DNA of 64,000 nt, from NCBI GenBank assembly GCA_964564035.1, contig CAZLZN010000005.1, positions 1-64,000 on the forward strand. The letters run 5' to 3'. Below, one piece after another: positions 1-7,756 of the stretch. The notes under the pieces are model-generated. The model was not told the DNA's origin. It made no database searches and saw only the letters and a list, made by a program, of their open reading frames with translations. The position numbers were made by a program, and so were the translations under genes. This DNA is from JAHIGH01 sp964564035. Its GTDB lineage: Bacteria > Patescibacteriota > Microgenomatia > Levybacterales > UBA12049. The first letter of the stretch is position 1. Every line of letters begins with the position of its first letter.

Positions 1-83
1 ATATATCTGTAGATTTAGGTTCCTGGAGTGGATACCATCTGCTGGCACAGAACCGGAATCTAATCAGAGTATGTTTTTTACCT

Positions 84-1139
84 TTAATTACCGCTTTTTG
101 TCTCCGCTTTTCTGAGTTGTGCGCTGAATTCACTCACGTCATCGCTTCTTCGTATCCTGACATTCTCTATAGGTAATTCGCCGGCATCTGCTAATTTTTT
201 TATGCCAAAAAAAGTTTGCCTCATACCCGGATTGTCCGGCAAATACTCTACAAAGACTTCCCTGTCGCCATTAGCCTGTGCGATTCCGGTCAAATCCCTG
301 GCGAGCGTCGAGGCAATACTTTTCCTTCTCTGCTTACTATGAACGTCAAACGATAGTTCGCGTCGTGCCCCTCGCATGGCAGTATCAGGATAGTCTGGAT
401 TAAATGTATCAAGTGATTCGGCTGTTGCAACCGGACGATTTTTCGCATCATAAACAAGCATTACCCCATCCTTCCATTCACCGCAATGCCTTAGGCCAAA
501 CTGTCTGTAGGCCAGTTCTCTTTCTGAGGCCCCGTGAACAACGCTAAAAAATCTGCGCCTAAATTCTTCTTCCGAATGAGAAGCGCCTATTGCTACCACA
601 GCTTCAACTTCAGGGATTAAATGACTCTCTCTAAAAACCGGGTCGTTGGTGTATTCCGCGGTATCCTGTCTAAAAGTTTTTTTTGAGATATATTTTTCCC
701 GCTTTCTATAAATTGTCTGCTTTTTCAGCTCATATTTCTGCATGATCTTGATGCTTTCAGGATGACGGGGGAAACCCTTTGGATAAAACACCATGTTAAA
801 AACTTCGGTGCCGTTTTTACTCTCAATTTCACGTCTCCATTTTATAGCCTGCCCCTGACTGGCGCGTTGAGACAACTCAGCAATCTCACTATATGCCCTT
901 TCCGGAAATATACCCGTAATCACGCCCGGCAAGGCATAATCATAGGATCCTGAAATTAACTCCGGATGCTTAATGGGGTCGGCAGTGTCGAGGCGATGTA
1001 TTGTTGCTGGGGAGTTTTGTGAAATTTCTGTAATTAACTTAGGTATACCGGCTTTCTCACCTGTCGAGCGCCTTTGGCCCGCCTTCAATTCCGTCCTGTT
1101 TCCGGCCGCAGTTCCATGATTATTTAATTCAACTGACAT
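84..1139 (-). CDS. Orphan protein with possible C-terminal GNAT-like domain
   Basis: A 351-residue protein whose family I do not recognise over its full length. The N-terminal two thirds are charged and have no signal peptide or membrane segment. Residues about 225-320 have an acetyltransferase-like order: a strand ending in VMLVYDAKNRPVATAES, then a basic turn RRKSIASTLARDL resembling the acetyl-CoA pyrophosphate loop of GNAT enzymes, then a helix/strand pair and NPGMRQTFFGIKKL. That is weak fold-level evidence only, and no substrate can be named. It is transcribed away from the Crp/Fnr gene, with its 3' end near the window edge. The nearest -10-like box (TATATT) is 14 nt before the ATG. The ORF is certain; the domain call is tentative. 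Confidence 0.55.
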   Translation of the reverse strand: MSVELNNHGTAAGNRTELKAGQRRSTGEKAGIPKLITEISQNSPATIHRLDTADPIKHPELISGSYDYALPGVITGIFPERAYSEIAELSQRASQGQAIKWRREIESKNGTEVFNMVFYPKGFPRHPESIKIMQKYELKKQTIYRKREKYISKKTFRQDTAEYTNDPVFRESHLIPEVEAVVAIGASHSEEEFRRRFFSVVHGASERELAYRQFGLRHCGEWKDGVMLVYDAKNRPVATAESLDTFNPDYPDTAMRGARRELSFDVHSKQRRKSIASTLARDLTGIAQANGDREVFVEYLPDNPGMRQTFFGIKKLADAGELPIENVRIRRSDDVSEFSAQLRKAETKSGN

Positions 1140-1225
1140 AATATTCTCAACTAAATATAACGCTTAAATAACTTACTGCAAAAATTATAATTAATTTAGC
1201 ACGCCTGAGCTTGACCTTTGTTCGA

Positions 1226-1252
1226 CAAAAAGCTGACACAGCAGTCTTTTTG
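1226..1252. terminator. A-tract/T-tract hairpin downstream of the Crp/Fnr gene
   Basis: The arms CAAAAAG/CTTTTTG and CTG/CAG enclose a 6-nt loop with a one-base bulge. Read on the minus strand, the stem ends in a T-run, as expected of an intrinsic terminator for the regulator gene that stops at 1379. The A-tract would allow it to work on the plus strand too. Confidence 0.45.
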
Positions 1253-1317
1253 ATTTGTCCAGCTTCAGACAAACGGATTATAACAGCATTTTAGTTATAA
1301 GGATGTGATTGAATTTA

Positions 1318-1346
1318 TTGACAAGCTTAATTAAATATGTTATAGG
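1318..1346 (+). promoter_or_regulatory. Strong sigma70-like promoter with no plus-strand gene behind it
   Basis: TTGACA at 1318-1323, a 17-nt spacer, then TATAGG at 1341-1346. It points into the 3' end of the minus-strand Crp/Fnr gene; the next plus-strand gene starts more than 700 bases away. It could drive an antisense or small RNA, or be a chance match in AT-rich DNA. Confidence 0.35.
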
Positions 1347-1378
1347 CCTATATATATTAATTTGAAGGCTGTAGGCTT

Positions 1379-2017
1379 TTATTCGGGGTACTCTTTAATT
1401 TCTCTCTCCAGACTTCTTAAATCAGCTATATATATCAGTTGGTCTCTGTAGTCGATAATCCCTTTTTGCTCAAGCTTGCTTATTTCACGCGATACCGACT
1501 CTCTGGATAATGCGAGTGAGCTTGCTATGTCTTGCTGTGTAACCGGCGCCTGGATCAAAACCCCTCCGTCAACATCTTTACCAAATCTCTTAGACATAGT
1601 AACCAGCCTGGATGCAACCCTCAAAAACGCATTCATGTGCTCCAGGTCATTTACTCTATTTACGAAAACATCGAGGATAGTATTAGAATATTCCAAGGCC
1701 AGATCAAGAAGCTTGCTGTCCTTATGGAGAAATTCTGTAAATTTGGATTTTTCAGCCTTCCATGCATTTACTTCATTCATAGCCACATAAGTCAGATCAC
1801 CTTTGATACTGCTGAATGACCAGCGCGCGGGGAAAATTTCACCGGGTTTGTAAATAATATGGACATGCTCATGTCCGCGTTCTGTTAGAGAGAAGGCCTT
1901 AACATACCCGTCCTCCAGATAATAGATACCGTTTGGGATCTCATTGCAGTCGACAATTATAGCCCCTTTTGCGTATTTGGTTTTGACACCATTGCTTCTG
2001 AAAAAAGTATCAAGCAT
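1379..2017 (-). CDS. Crp/Fnr-family transcriptional regulator
   Basis: The 212 residues have the Crp/Fnr layout: an N-terminal cyclic-nucleotide-binding-like beta-barrel (about 10-95), a long dimer helix (about 100-135) and a C-terminal winged helix-turn-helix whose recognition region reads VTQQDIASSLALSRESVSRE (about 159-178). The cysteine cluster of Fnr is absent (a single Cys near residue 24), so oxygen sensing by an Fe-S cluster is unlikely. The ligand is unknown. It is divergent from the pterin dehydratase/nuclease pair across only about 50-65 bases, so it may control itself and that operon. The gene has an extended -10 (TGTTATAAT) 14 nt before its ATG. The family is secure; the regulon is inferred from position. 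Confidence 0.9.
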   Translation of the reverse strand: MLDTFFRSNGVKTKYAKGAIIVDCNEIPNGIYYLEDGYVKAFSLTERGHEHVHIIYKPGEIFPARWSFSSIKGDLTYVAMNEVNAWKAEKSKFTEFLHKDSKLLDLALEYSNTILDVFVNRVNDLEHMNAFLRVASRLVTMSKRFGKDVDGGVLIQAPVTQQDIASSLALSRESVSREISKLEQKGIIDYRDQLIYIADLRSLEREIKEYPE

Positions 2018-2031
2018 AAACTTGTCGCCGT

Positions 2032-2078
2032 ATTATAACAAATTATTTACAATTTAATATATGATCTATGTTACAATT
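2032..2078. promoter_or_regulatory. Divergent promoter region between the Crp/Fnr and pterin dehydratase genes
   Basis: On the minus strand TATAAT (2032-2037) is preceded by TGT and serves the regulator. On the plus strand TACAAT (2072-2077) lies 5 nt before ATG 2083. The octamer TTACAATT occurs twice as a direct repeat (2047-2054 and 2071-2078, 24 nt apart). It could be a regulator-binding repeat overlapping the plus-strand -10. Confidence 0.5.
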
Positions 2079-2082
2079 AGCT

Positions 2083-2430
2083 ATGATGCAGCTTAACTCT
2101 TCTATAAAACAAAAAAAATGCGTTCCATGTGAAGGCGGCGTGAAGCCATTGACCCCGGGAGAGTACAGTGCTTTTCTCGAGCGCGAACTTACAGGCTGGA
2201 GCGCCAGGGATGAAAAATATCTCGAAAAAGAATATAAATTTCAGGACTTCAAAAAAAGCCTTGAATTCATTAACAAAGTTGGCATACTCGCCGAAGAAGA
2301 AGGACACCACCCCGATATCCTGCTGTTTAGCTGGAATCACGTAAAATTAACTTTGTATACCCACGCGATAGGCGGGTTGTCAGAAAATGATTTTATTCTC
2401 GCCTCCAAAATTGATTTAATCGAAAAATAA
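2083..2430 (+). CDS. 4a-hydroxytetrahydrobiopterin dehydratase (PCD/DCoH family)
   Basis: A small cytoplasmic enzyme of the pterin-4a-carbinolamine dehydratase family, which dehydrates 4a-hydroxy-tetrahydropterins. Family marks seen are the N-terminal CVPCEGG, the active-site run EEEGHHPD and the C-terminal GLSENDFILASKID. I prefer one of the two adjacent ATGs at 2083/2086 over the ATG at 2068, because a TACAAT -10 box ends at 2077 and would overlap the longer version. The stop TAA is followed at once by the ATG of the nuclease gene, so the two are probably co-transcribed. No aromatic amino-acid hydroxylase is in the window, so the physiological substrate is open. Confidence 0.85.
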   Translation: MMQLNSSIKQKKCVPCEGGVKPLTPGEYSAFLERELTGWSARDEKYLEKEYKFQDFKKSLEFINKVGILAEEEGHHPDILLFSWNHVKLTLYTHAIGGLSENDFILASKIDLIEK

Positions 2431-2994
2431 ATGGAAATTATTACTGCCATTATCGCCTTTGTAATCTCAAACCTTATTGCTGAACTTCCCCCCGATTTTA
2501 AAAATCTAAATATCCTGAACGAATTTACAAAACAATATACAGAGCAAGTCCTTGGAGAAAAAAATACAGCGCATTTACCCAAAGTAACCAAGGTTGTTGA
2601 TGGCGATACGATTGTTGTGGAAATAAACGGCCAAAAAGAAACAGTCAGACTGCTCGGTATCGACACTCCCGAGAGCGTAGACCCGCGAAAACCTGTTGAG
2701 TGTTTCGCTCTCAATGCCGGCCTCAAAATGAAAGAATTTGTACTTAACAAAGAAATTATACTTGATGATGAAATAGAATCCCAGGGAGACCGCGATCGCT
2801 ATGGCCGTCTTTTGCGGTATGTCTATCTGCCGGATTCTACGAAAACATTTGTAAACGGCGAAATGGTCAAGCAAGGCTATGCATTCAGCTTTCGTGAATA
2901 TCCGACCGATATACAGGACAAATTCAATGCCTGGGAGCAATACGCCCGCGATAACAACCTCGGCTTGTGGGGAGAATGCAGCTATTCCGATTGA
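2431..2994 (+). CDS. Thermonuclease (staphylococcal nuclease-like), membrane-anchored or exported
   Basis: 187 residues ending in an SNase domain (about 50-183). Motifs in order are VVDGDTIVV, RLLGIDTPES (calcium-site and catalytic R/D/E), DRDRYGRLLRYVY (second catalytic arginine), and the terminal NLGLWGEC. The first about 18 residues (MEIITAIIAFVISNLIAEL) are hydrophobic and could act as a signal or anchor, consistent with extracellular DNA or RNA degradation as known for this family. The start directly abuts the preceding stop codon, indicating an operon with the pterin dehydratase. The gene ends 7 bases from the convergent orphan gene. Confidence 0.88.
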   Translation: MEIITAIIAFVISNLIAELPPDFKNLNILNEFTKQYTEQVLGEKNTAHLPKVTKVVDGDTIVVEINGQKETVRLLGIDTPESVDPRKPVECFALNAGLKMKEFVLNKEIILDDEIESQGDRDRYGRLLRYVYLPDSTKTFVNGEMVKQGYAFSFREYPTDIQDKFNAWEQYARDNNLGLWGECSYSD

Positions 2995-3001
2995 TGCTCT
3001 C

Positions 3002-3424
3002 CTAATGTAGTTTCATTTCCTTTGGGGGTGTAAATAAATGAACTACGCCTCCGTTCTTTAAATTCAAATTAATCTTCCCTATTCTGGGATCTCTATCTTT
3101 ATGTATAGTATCCGCTATTTGATCGTCGATCACAACTATATATTTCTTTCTCCCCCAGATATGCTTAATAGCCTCTACGTCAGTGGCGCGCTCGCCTATT
3201 TTGCCGTAATAATTTAAATCATAAATTGGCCGCCCGTCTTTGGAGGTTTCTTGGGCAGTTGCGTCAATAAAAAATCTTTCCCTGCTTCCTGGGATATATC
3301 CGTAAACCCACATCCTATCATGGTTATCAGTCCTTTTCGCAACGCCATTAATTAATCTAACAGCCTTGATTTTAATATCTAATCGCGTAATCTCCTGATC
3401 TACAGCACTGTGTTCTTTTTTCAT
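3002..3424 (-). CDS. Hypothetical protein
   Basis: 140 residues, soluble, no recognised family. The middle contains a strand-rich stretch (GYIPGSRERFFIDATAQ) and the end carries FTPPKEMKLH. A TATAAT box at 3430-3435 ends 5 nt before the ATG, so it probably has its own leaderless transcript even though it lies just downstream of the minus-strand NIF3-like gene. Function unknown. Confidence 0.6.
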   Translation of the reverse strand: MKKEHSAVDQEITRLDIKIKAVRLINGVAKRTDNHDRMWVYGYIPGSRERFFIDATAQETSKDGRPIYDLNYYGKIGERATDVEAIKHIWGRKKYIVVIDDQIADTIHKDRDPRIGKINLNLKNGGVVHLFTPPKEMKLH

Positions 3425-3437
3425 GCAATATTATATA

Positions 3438-3773
3438 TTACAAACTTTCAATATCAATAAGCGGAAATACATCGATCGCCGCTTCTTCATAGGGATGCAC
3501 TTTTTTTATTTGACCGATCACTTTTTTCGCGATCTTTTTTTCACAAATAAACTCAATTCTTTCTTCTTTTACCGTTTCAAAATTGCCTATTTCACCAATA
3601 GCCGGATCTGCTCCTTTCAGCGGTATGAATCTGCCTGTCCCTTTGGTCGAGAAAGAAACATGGCTATAGTTCCCGCTTTTACCGCCGCCCGAATCTCCGA
3701 TAGTTTTTCTGATCAGGCCGGCGTGTGTTTCGGGTACAAAAACGGCAATTTTAACTAGTTTTTTGTTAATCAT
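3438..3773 (-). CDS. NIF3/YqfO C-terminal-like (CutA/PII-fold) protein
   Basis: 111 residues that match the insert domain found within YqfO/NIF3 proteins rather than a whole NIF3 enzyme. It has an N-terminal strand VKIAVFVPETH, a central GGGKSGNYSHVSFSTKGTGR, and the characteristic end KVHPYEEAAIDVFPL. Stand-alone copies of this domain are known in many bacteria and adopt a trimeric ferredoxin-like fold; their function is not settled. It starts 2 bases after the stop of the upstream minus-strand gene (3776), so the pair is probably one transcript. Confidence 0.8.
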   Translation of the reverse strand: MINKKLVKIAVFVPETHAGLIRKTIGDSGGGKSGNYSHVSFSTKGTGRFIPLKGADPAIGEIGNFETVKEERIEFICEKKIAKKVIGQIKKVHPYEEAAIDVFPLIDIESL

Positions 3774-3775
3774 AT

Positions 3776-4225
3776 TCAGTGAATTGTAACTGCCATTTTG
3801 GGCATATATATGTCAATGTGTTTGCCGTTAAGCAATTTATATTTTTCAGAAATTCTGGTAGGCGATCTTTTATTCCCCATAATTTTACTGGCTACCGAAT
3901 CATCAAATAAAATCGGGCAATTATAAGTTTCATAAAGACCCTCCATCAAATCGTTATTTTTCACATCGTCAATTACAAAATCATATTCTGTAATACGTAT
4001 TTGCTTTCTATCATCGGTAATTTTATTCATTTTTATACGCGCCACAAATATCTCGTTGCTATCCGCAAGCATCCCGCATGCCAGAATATCATCCGGTAAT
4101 TCGGTCAGACTGCTAACAGACTTTACCATTTGTTCTGTTTTTATCTGTATCTGTGCCTCTCTTATCTGTTTGTCTCTGGAGTCGATTAATTCTTCTTTGC
4201 TCATTATATTAGATTCTATATTCAA
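3776..4225 (-). CDS. Hypothetical protein
   Basis: About 149 residues, soluble, no recognised domain. The first codon at 4225 is TTG; an internal ATG at 4204 (MSKEELIDSRD) is an equally good start and would give 142 residues. The N-terminal part is a probable helix rich in Glu/Lys/Gln, followed by alternating strands. It is coupled to the NIF3-like gene by a 2-base gap. Function unknown. Confidence 0.55.
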   Translation of the reverse strand: MNIESNIMSKEELIDSRDKQIREAQIQIKTEQMVKSVSSLTELPDDILACGMLADSNEIFVARIKMNKITDDRKQIRITEYDFVIDDVKNNDLMEGLYETYNCPILFDDSVASKIMGNKRSPTRISEKYKLLNGKHIDIYMPKMAVTIH

Positions 4226-4288
4226 AGCTGTATAAAGTCAAAACATCATAATAATCTTATTAAATGATGTGTTAAAATAAATTTACTA

Positions 4289-5278
4289 ATGATTTTCCAG
4301 TTATTTATTTTTATTATTAGTTTATTAGTTATACTAAAAGGAGCTCAGCTTTTGGTCGACGGAGCTTCATCTGTTGCTTACAAACTGAAAGTAGCGCCGA
4401 TAGTTATCGGGCTGACGATCGTCGCTTTCGGCACATCGGCCCCCGAGCTGGTCGCGTCTATCGGAGGAGTTCTCAACAACGCGACAGGATTGGCTTTTGG
4501 CAACGTTGTTGGCTCGAATATTTTCAATATCCTCATAATTCTCGGTATATCCGCGGTTGTAAATCCGCTGAAACTTCACCAAAATACAATCTGGAAAGAG
4601 ATTCCCATGTCATTTTTGGGCGCGGTTATGCTTGTTGTTTTGGGATTACAGACGATCATAGATAACGGCGCTATTAACCAGTCAATATTTCAGGGAAATT
4701 CCCGCATAGGAGAAATCACGTTCAGCAATGGTCTCACTCTATTGGCATTTTTCATAATATTTATTTACTACACGTTCGGCATCGCCAAAGTCAATGTAAG
4801 TGACAAAATAGAGATCAAGCCTTTGTCGAATCTATTAGCAGTAATCTATATTGTCGGCGGCCTGGCCTTTTTAGCACTCGGAAGCAATTTTTTTATCGGA
4901 AGCGCGGTCAATATTGCCAAATTCCTGGGCGTCAGCGATACTTTGATAGGACTTACGATAGTTGCGGCCGGTACCAGTATGCCTGAGCTTGTGACAAGCG
5001 TTGTCGCAGCTTACAAAAAACAATCGGATATTGCTGTCGGAAACATCGTAGGATCAAATATTTTCAATATATTCTTTATTTTAGGTACAGCGTCGCTTTT
5101 TGGCACCATCCCGATTGTCGGAAGCAATATTTTCGATATCCTAGTGCTTTTTGTCGCGACATTTATACTTTTTCTCTCGGCATTTATATTCAAAAAACGC
5201 CAAATAGGCCGCATCGAAGGCGCATTCATGTTCGGTCTTTATCTGGTATATTTAAGCTATATTATTTGGAGGGGTTAA
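4289..5278 (+). CDS. Calcium/sodium antiporter (CaCA superfamily, YrbG type)
   Basis: A 329-residue inner-membrane exchanger with about ten hydrophobic segments. It shows the two inverted alpha repeats diagnostic of the family: GLTIVAFGTSAPELVASI with GNVVGSNIFNILIILG in the first half, and GLTIVAAGTSMPELVTS with GNIVGSNIFNIFFILG in the second. The conserved acidic residues of both repeats (GTSAPE, GTSMPE) are intact, so transport activity is expected. The extended -10 TGTTAAAAT (box 4273-4278) precedes the ATG by 10 nt. Its 3' end overlaps the convergent orphan gene by 17 bases. Confidence 0.93.
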   Translation: MIFQLFIFIISLLVILKGAQLLVDGASSVAYKLKVAPIVIGLTIVAFGTSAPELVASIGGVLNNATGLAFGNVVGSNIFNILIILGISAVVNPLKLHQNTIWKEIPMSFLGAVMLVVLGLQTIIDNGAINQSIFQGNSRIGEITFSNGLTLLAFFIIFIYYTFGIAKVNVSDKIEIKPLSNLLAVIYIVGGLAFLALGSNFFIGSAVNIAKFLGVSDTLIGLTIVAAGTSMPELVTSVVAAYKKQSDIAVGNIVGSNIFNIFFILGTASLFGTIPIVGSNIFDILVLFVATFILFLSAFIFKKRQIGRIEGAFMFGLYLVYLSYIIWRG

Positions 5279-5864
5279 TTGGGCGCAATGATTTATCCGG
5301 CTCAGAAGCTTTTAAAAACTTATCATTCTGCAGTCTTACAAGTCCGGCTATTCTTGAATCCTCCTCGCTGGCCGCGATAGGAACCGCTCTCCACAACAAG
5401 CTGTCATTCATAGCATTACCCATTATTTTATCACTGCTCAGAAGGCGGTAGTCAACTCTTAATTGCTCCGCATCTTTGAGGCTAAGAGAGTTTACTTTAT
5501 TCCTTATATTAGTGATATTCTCATCTCGTAATTCATCGACAGTGCTGTCTCTCAAGGAGTTATCGTTCTCTGTTTCGCAAATTATTACGCTTCTGACATT
5601 CGGATTATGAAGATCCGCAATTGTCTTTGCTGCTCTTACCCAAAAATCAAATGCTTTATCCTGAATTCCCAGTGCGCCATCACCTGATTCGGAGACTCCC
5701 CCAAACTCCCCTATTTGCATAGGTGAATTCTCAGTTTTTTCTGCCTTTTTAGGATGCATGACCTGTATCAGTCTATTCAGAGCGCGTCCTGTGTCAAATA
5801 GTTCACCTTCTTTTGGAACACCATAAGTATCCGGGGTTTTAGGATTTGTTTCGCTTTTCGCCAT
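5262..5864 (-). CDS. Hypothetical protein
   Basis: 200 residues, soluble, mostly helical by composition, no recognised family. A -10-like TATAAT box lies 9 nt upstream of the ATG. The C-terminal 5 codons overlap, antisense, the end of the Ca2+/Na+ antiporter gene. It is one of several orphan proteins in this part of the window that are more GC-rich and more polar than their surroundings. Function unknown. Confidence 0.55.
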   Translation of the reverse strand: MAKSETNPKTPDTYGVPKEGELFDTGRALNRLIQVMHPKKAEKTENSPMQIGEFGGVSESGDGALGIQDKAFDFWVRAAKTIADLHNPNVRSVIICETENDNSLRDSTVDELRDENITNIRNKVNSLSLKDAEQLRVDYRLLSSDKIMGNAMNDSLLWRAVPIAASEEDSRIAGLVRLQNDKFLKASEPDKSLRPINPSK

Positions 5865-5954
5865 AGTCTCATTATTATATACAAAATCCTCCCAAAGTCA
5901 ACTATAGGATATTCATACATGTTTACTGCCGGTCAATCTGGATTTTAATTAGTG

Positions 5955-7136
5955 TTAAGAAGTAAATCTGCGTCTGTCCCTGGGGTATTTACCCATATCA
6001 ATATCCCCATTTACTTTTCGTTCAGTGCGGTTAATTCTCTCAAGCGCGGCAAATGAAGCCGTTGCCAGATTGCGATATCCCGCGATATGATGGTTTCCGA
6101 ATTTGCTTGAGTCTGCAATTAAGAATTTCACGCCTGCGCTTTCTGGAAAAAAGTTTTTATACAAGAATTCTTCCCTGTCAGCAACTACTTTATTTCGATT
6201 TGACGTAGCTGCGGAATGAGTCTCCTGCATTGTGCGCGCGTAATTACGCGCCGCCTCGAGTCCCATTTCAGGCTTGATTACAAAATTAGGATTCGCCATC
6301 AGATCCGCCTCCCCGTGTATCAAAACAACCGGGCATTTAATGCGTCCCAATGCCTGATTCATGGTTGTCATCTCTTCGCGCAGGTTTCTGATACCGCCTG
6401 CTACATCCCCTTTTGCTTCATAAACCTGCCTTATAAAATCCGTGAAAAGCTCAGTGTTTAATCGAAGCGCTCTCAGCCATATGTCCCGGTTTTGTATCGG
6501 ATGTTTCATTATCTCCGCCCCCGGATCTGTTAATAATCTGGCGAAAAAATTAGATTCATTTTCATTTTGATCCGCGTCTTTCCCGTCTTCAAGTGCTTTG
6601 CTATAAAAAATCTTATCAAGAATATTAGGCTTAACTCCGCTGACGTCCTTATCTGCATCTGCCGGTCTGTTCGAGTCGCCCAAGCCTTTGGATGCCAATA
6701 AAATTAACCCGTTTATTCGTATATCGGGATTTTTCTCCTGCAGTAAGTCAACAAGCTCTATAGCGCGTACGCCTCCTTGTGAATTGCCGACGATCGTCAC
6801 ATCCTTATATCTATTCGATTCAATAAATTTTCTCTCAACCTCCGCTCCTTCTCTTTGTTTGAGCGTTACCGGATTTCCCCGTACTTCAAATGCCGTAGTT
6901 CTGACTCCGCTGAAATCCGCGAATGTACCGGAAATACTCGATACCGCCTCGCCCCAAATAGGATTTGCCCACCCGGGATGAAAAAATATTCCGGGTTTTT
7001 TGTCTGGTTCAAACCGTAACGCCTCTTTTTTCGGTTCAAAAATTCTATAATTTAATTTTAACTTCCCACTCTCAATCCCGCTATCGCTAACGGATCCATT
7101 ATTCTCGTAATCTCTGGCGCCTCTTTCAAAAAACAT
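5955..7136 (-). CDS. Alpha/beta-hydrolase-fold protein
   Basis: 393 residues with the alpha/beta-hydrolase motif order. There is an early strand and oxyanion region FFHPGWANPIWG (about 50-61), a nucleophile elbow GNSQGG (about 137-142), a late acid-containing segment PVVLIHGEADLMANP (about 270-284) and a histidine candidate in FGNHHIAGY (about 352-360). The gene therefore probably encodes an esterase, lipase or amidase; the substrate cannot be read from the sequence. There is no obvious signal peptide. A TATAAT box at 7146-7151 ends 9 nt before the ATG. It is monocistronic between two orphan genes. Confidence 0.75.
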   Translation of the reverse strand: MFFERGARDYENNGSVSDSGIESGKLKLNYRIFEPKKEALRFEPDKKPGIFFHPGWANPIWGEAVSSISGTFADFSGVRTTAFEVRGNPVTLKQREGAEVERKFIESNRYKDVTIVGNSQGGVRAIELVDLLQEKNPDIRINGLILLASKGLGDSNRPADADKDVSGVKPNILDKIFYSKALEDGKDADQNENESNFFARLLTDPGAEIMKHPIQNRDIWLRALRLNTELFTDFIRQVYEAKGDVAGGIRNLREEMTTMNQALGRIKCPVVLIHGEADLMANPNFVIKPEMGLEAARNYARTMQETHSAATSNRNKVVADREEFLYKNFFPESAGVKFLIADSSKFGNHHIAGYRNLATASFAALERINRTERKVNGDIDMGKYPRDRRRFTS

Positions 7137-7312
7137 CTTATAGCAATTATATAATACTTCAGTTGCTTCTACAAATAATTTATTTTCGTAATTTATAAAA
7201 CAACAATCGTCAAAAATTTGTCAGATTATTGTTGCATTATAGTCAAGCTTCACGCCCCAAACTCAAGTATGATCACAATTATCTTACCAAAGTAGAAAGC
7301 GGGGTGATATTT

Positions 7313-7534
7313 ATGAGTGAAACTCCAAAAGGACTTTATGCTGTTTTGCCTACATCATGGTTGATCAAAGCAGAAAAAGCACGAGCTAAGACGGCACATG
7401 AAGCTGATGTAGATACCGCAAAAAGGCTAAACTTAACCGGAAACAAAAGGTCTGATTTCTTTCGCGTTCGTAATTTAGAAGAAGCTGGAAGAATGCTTAG
7501 GCTTCAGGCAGTAATCGCCCGAAGAGGTTTCTGA
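7313..7534 (+). CDS. Small hypothetical protein
   Basis: 73 residues starting MSETPKGLYAVLPTSW. I chose ATG 7313 because a GGGGTGA Shine-Dalgarno-like site lies 4-11 nt before it; the ORF is open for a further 28 codons upstream but without such a signal. It is basic and helical and resembles no family I know. It is one of the minority of genes here with a clear ribosome-binding site. Convergent with the FabI-like gene across about 220 bases in which I see nothing else. Confidence 0.5.
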   Translation: MSETPKGLYAVLPTSWLIKAEKARAKTAHEADVDTAKRLNLTGNKRSDFFRVRNLEEAGRMLRLQAVIARRGF

Positions 7535-7756
7535 TACGCATTTAATAAATTGAAAGTAATACCAGATTATTAATAACCGCTTTACCGGCGCGATATACAT
7601 TTATGCGGGAATTTGATAAGACCTTAGGCCAATTTATCCATATTCTACTTTATTCTTTAATACATATAGAATTAAATTTCTATTCAAGATTTAATTTAAC
7701 CCAACAGAATTTTTTGCTTTAACAAACTGCTTAAGAAATTACAATGCTTGAGGTTG

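Noticed and set aside
15..63. Imperfect inverted repeat TTAGGTTCC/GGAATCTAA at the window start
   Set aside because: Only a 9-bp stem with one mismatch and a 31-base loop; not distinguishable from chance and truncated context.
1476..1819. Plus-strand frames of about 100 codons opposite the Crp/Fnr gene
   Set aside because: They are antisense shadows of a well-defined regulator gene, with no start signals or family features.
3030..3042. GGGGGTGTA resembling one REP arm
   Set aside because: It is the coding end of a hypothetical protein and has no partner arm.
7216..7246. TTGTCA and TATAGT upstream of the small gene at 7313
   Set aside because: The spacer is about 14 nt, too short for a standard promoter, and the gene has a Shine-Dalgarno site instead.
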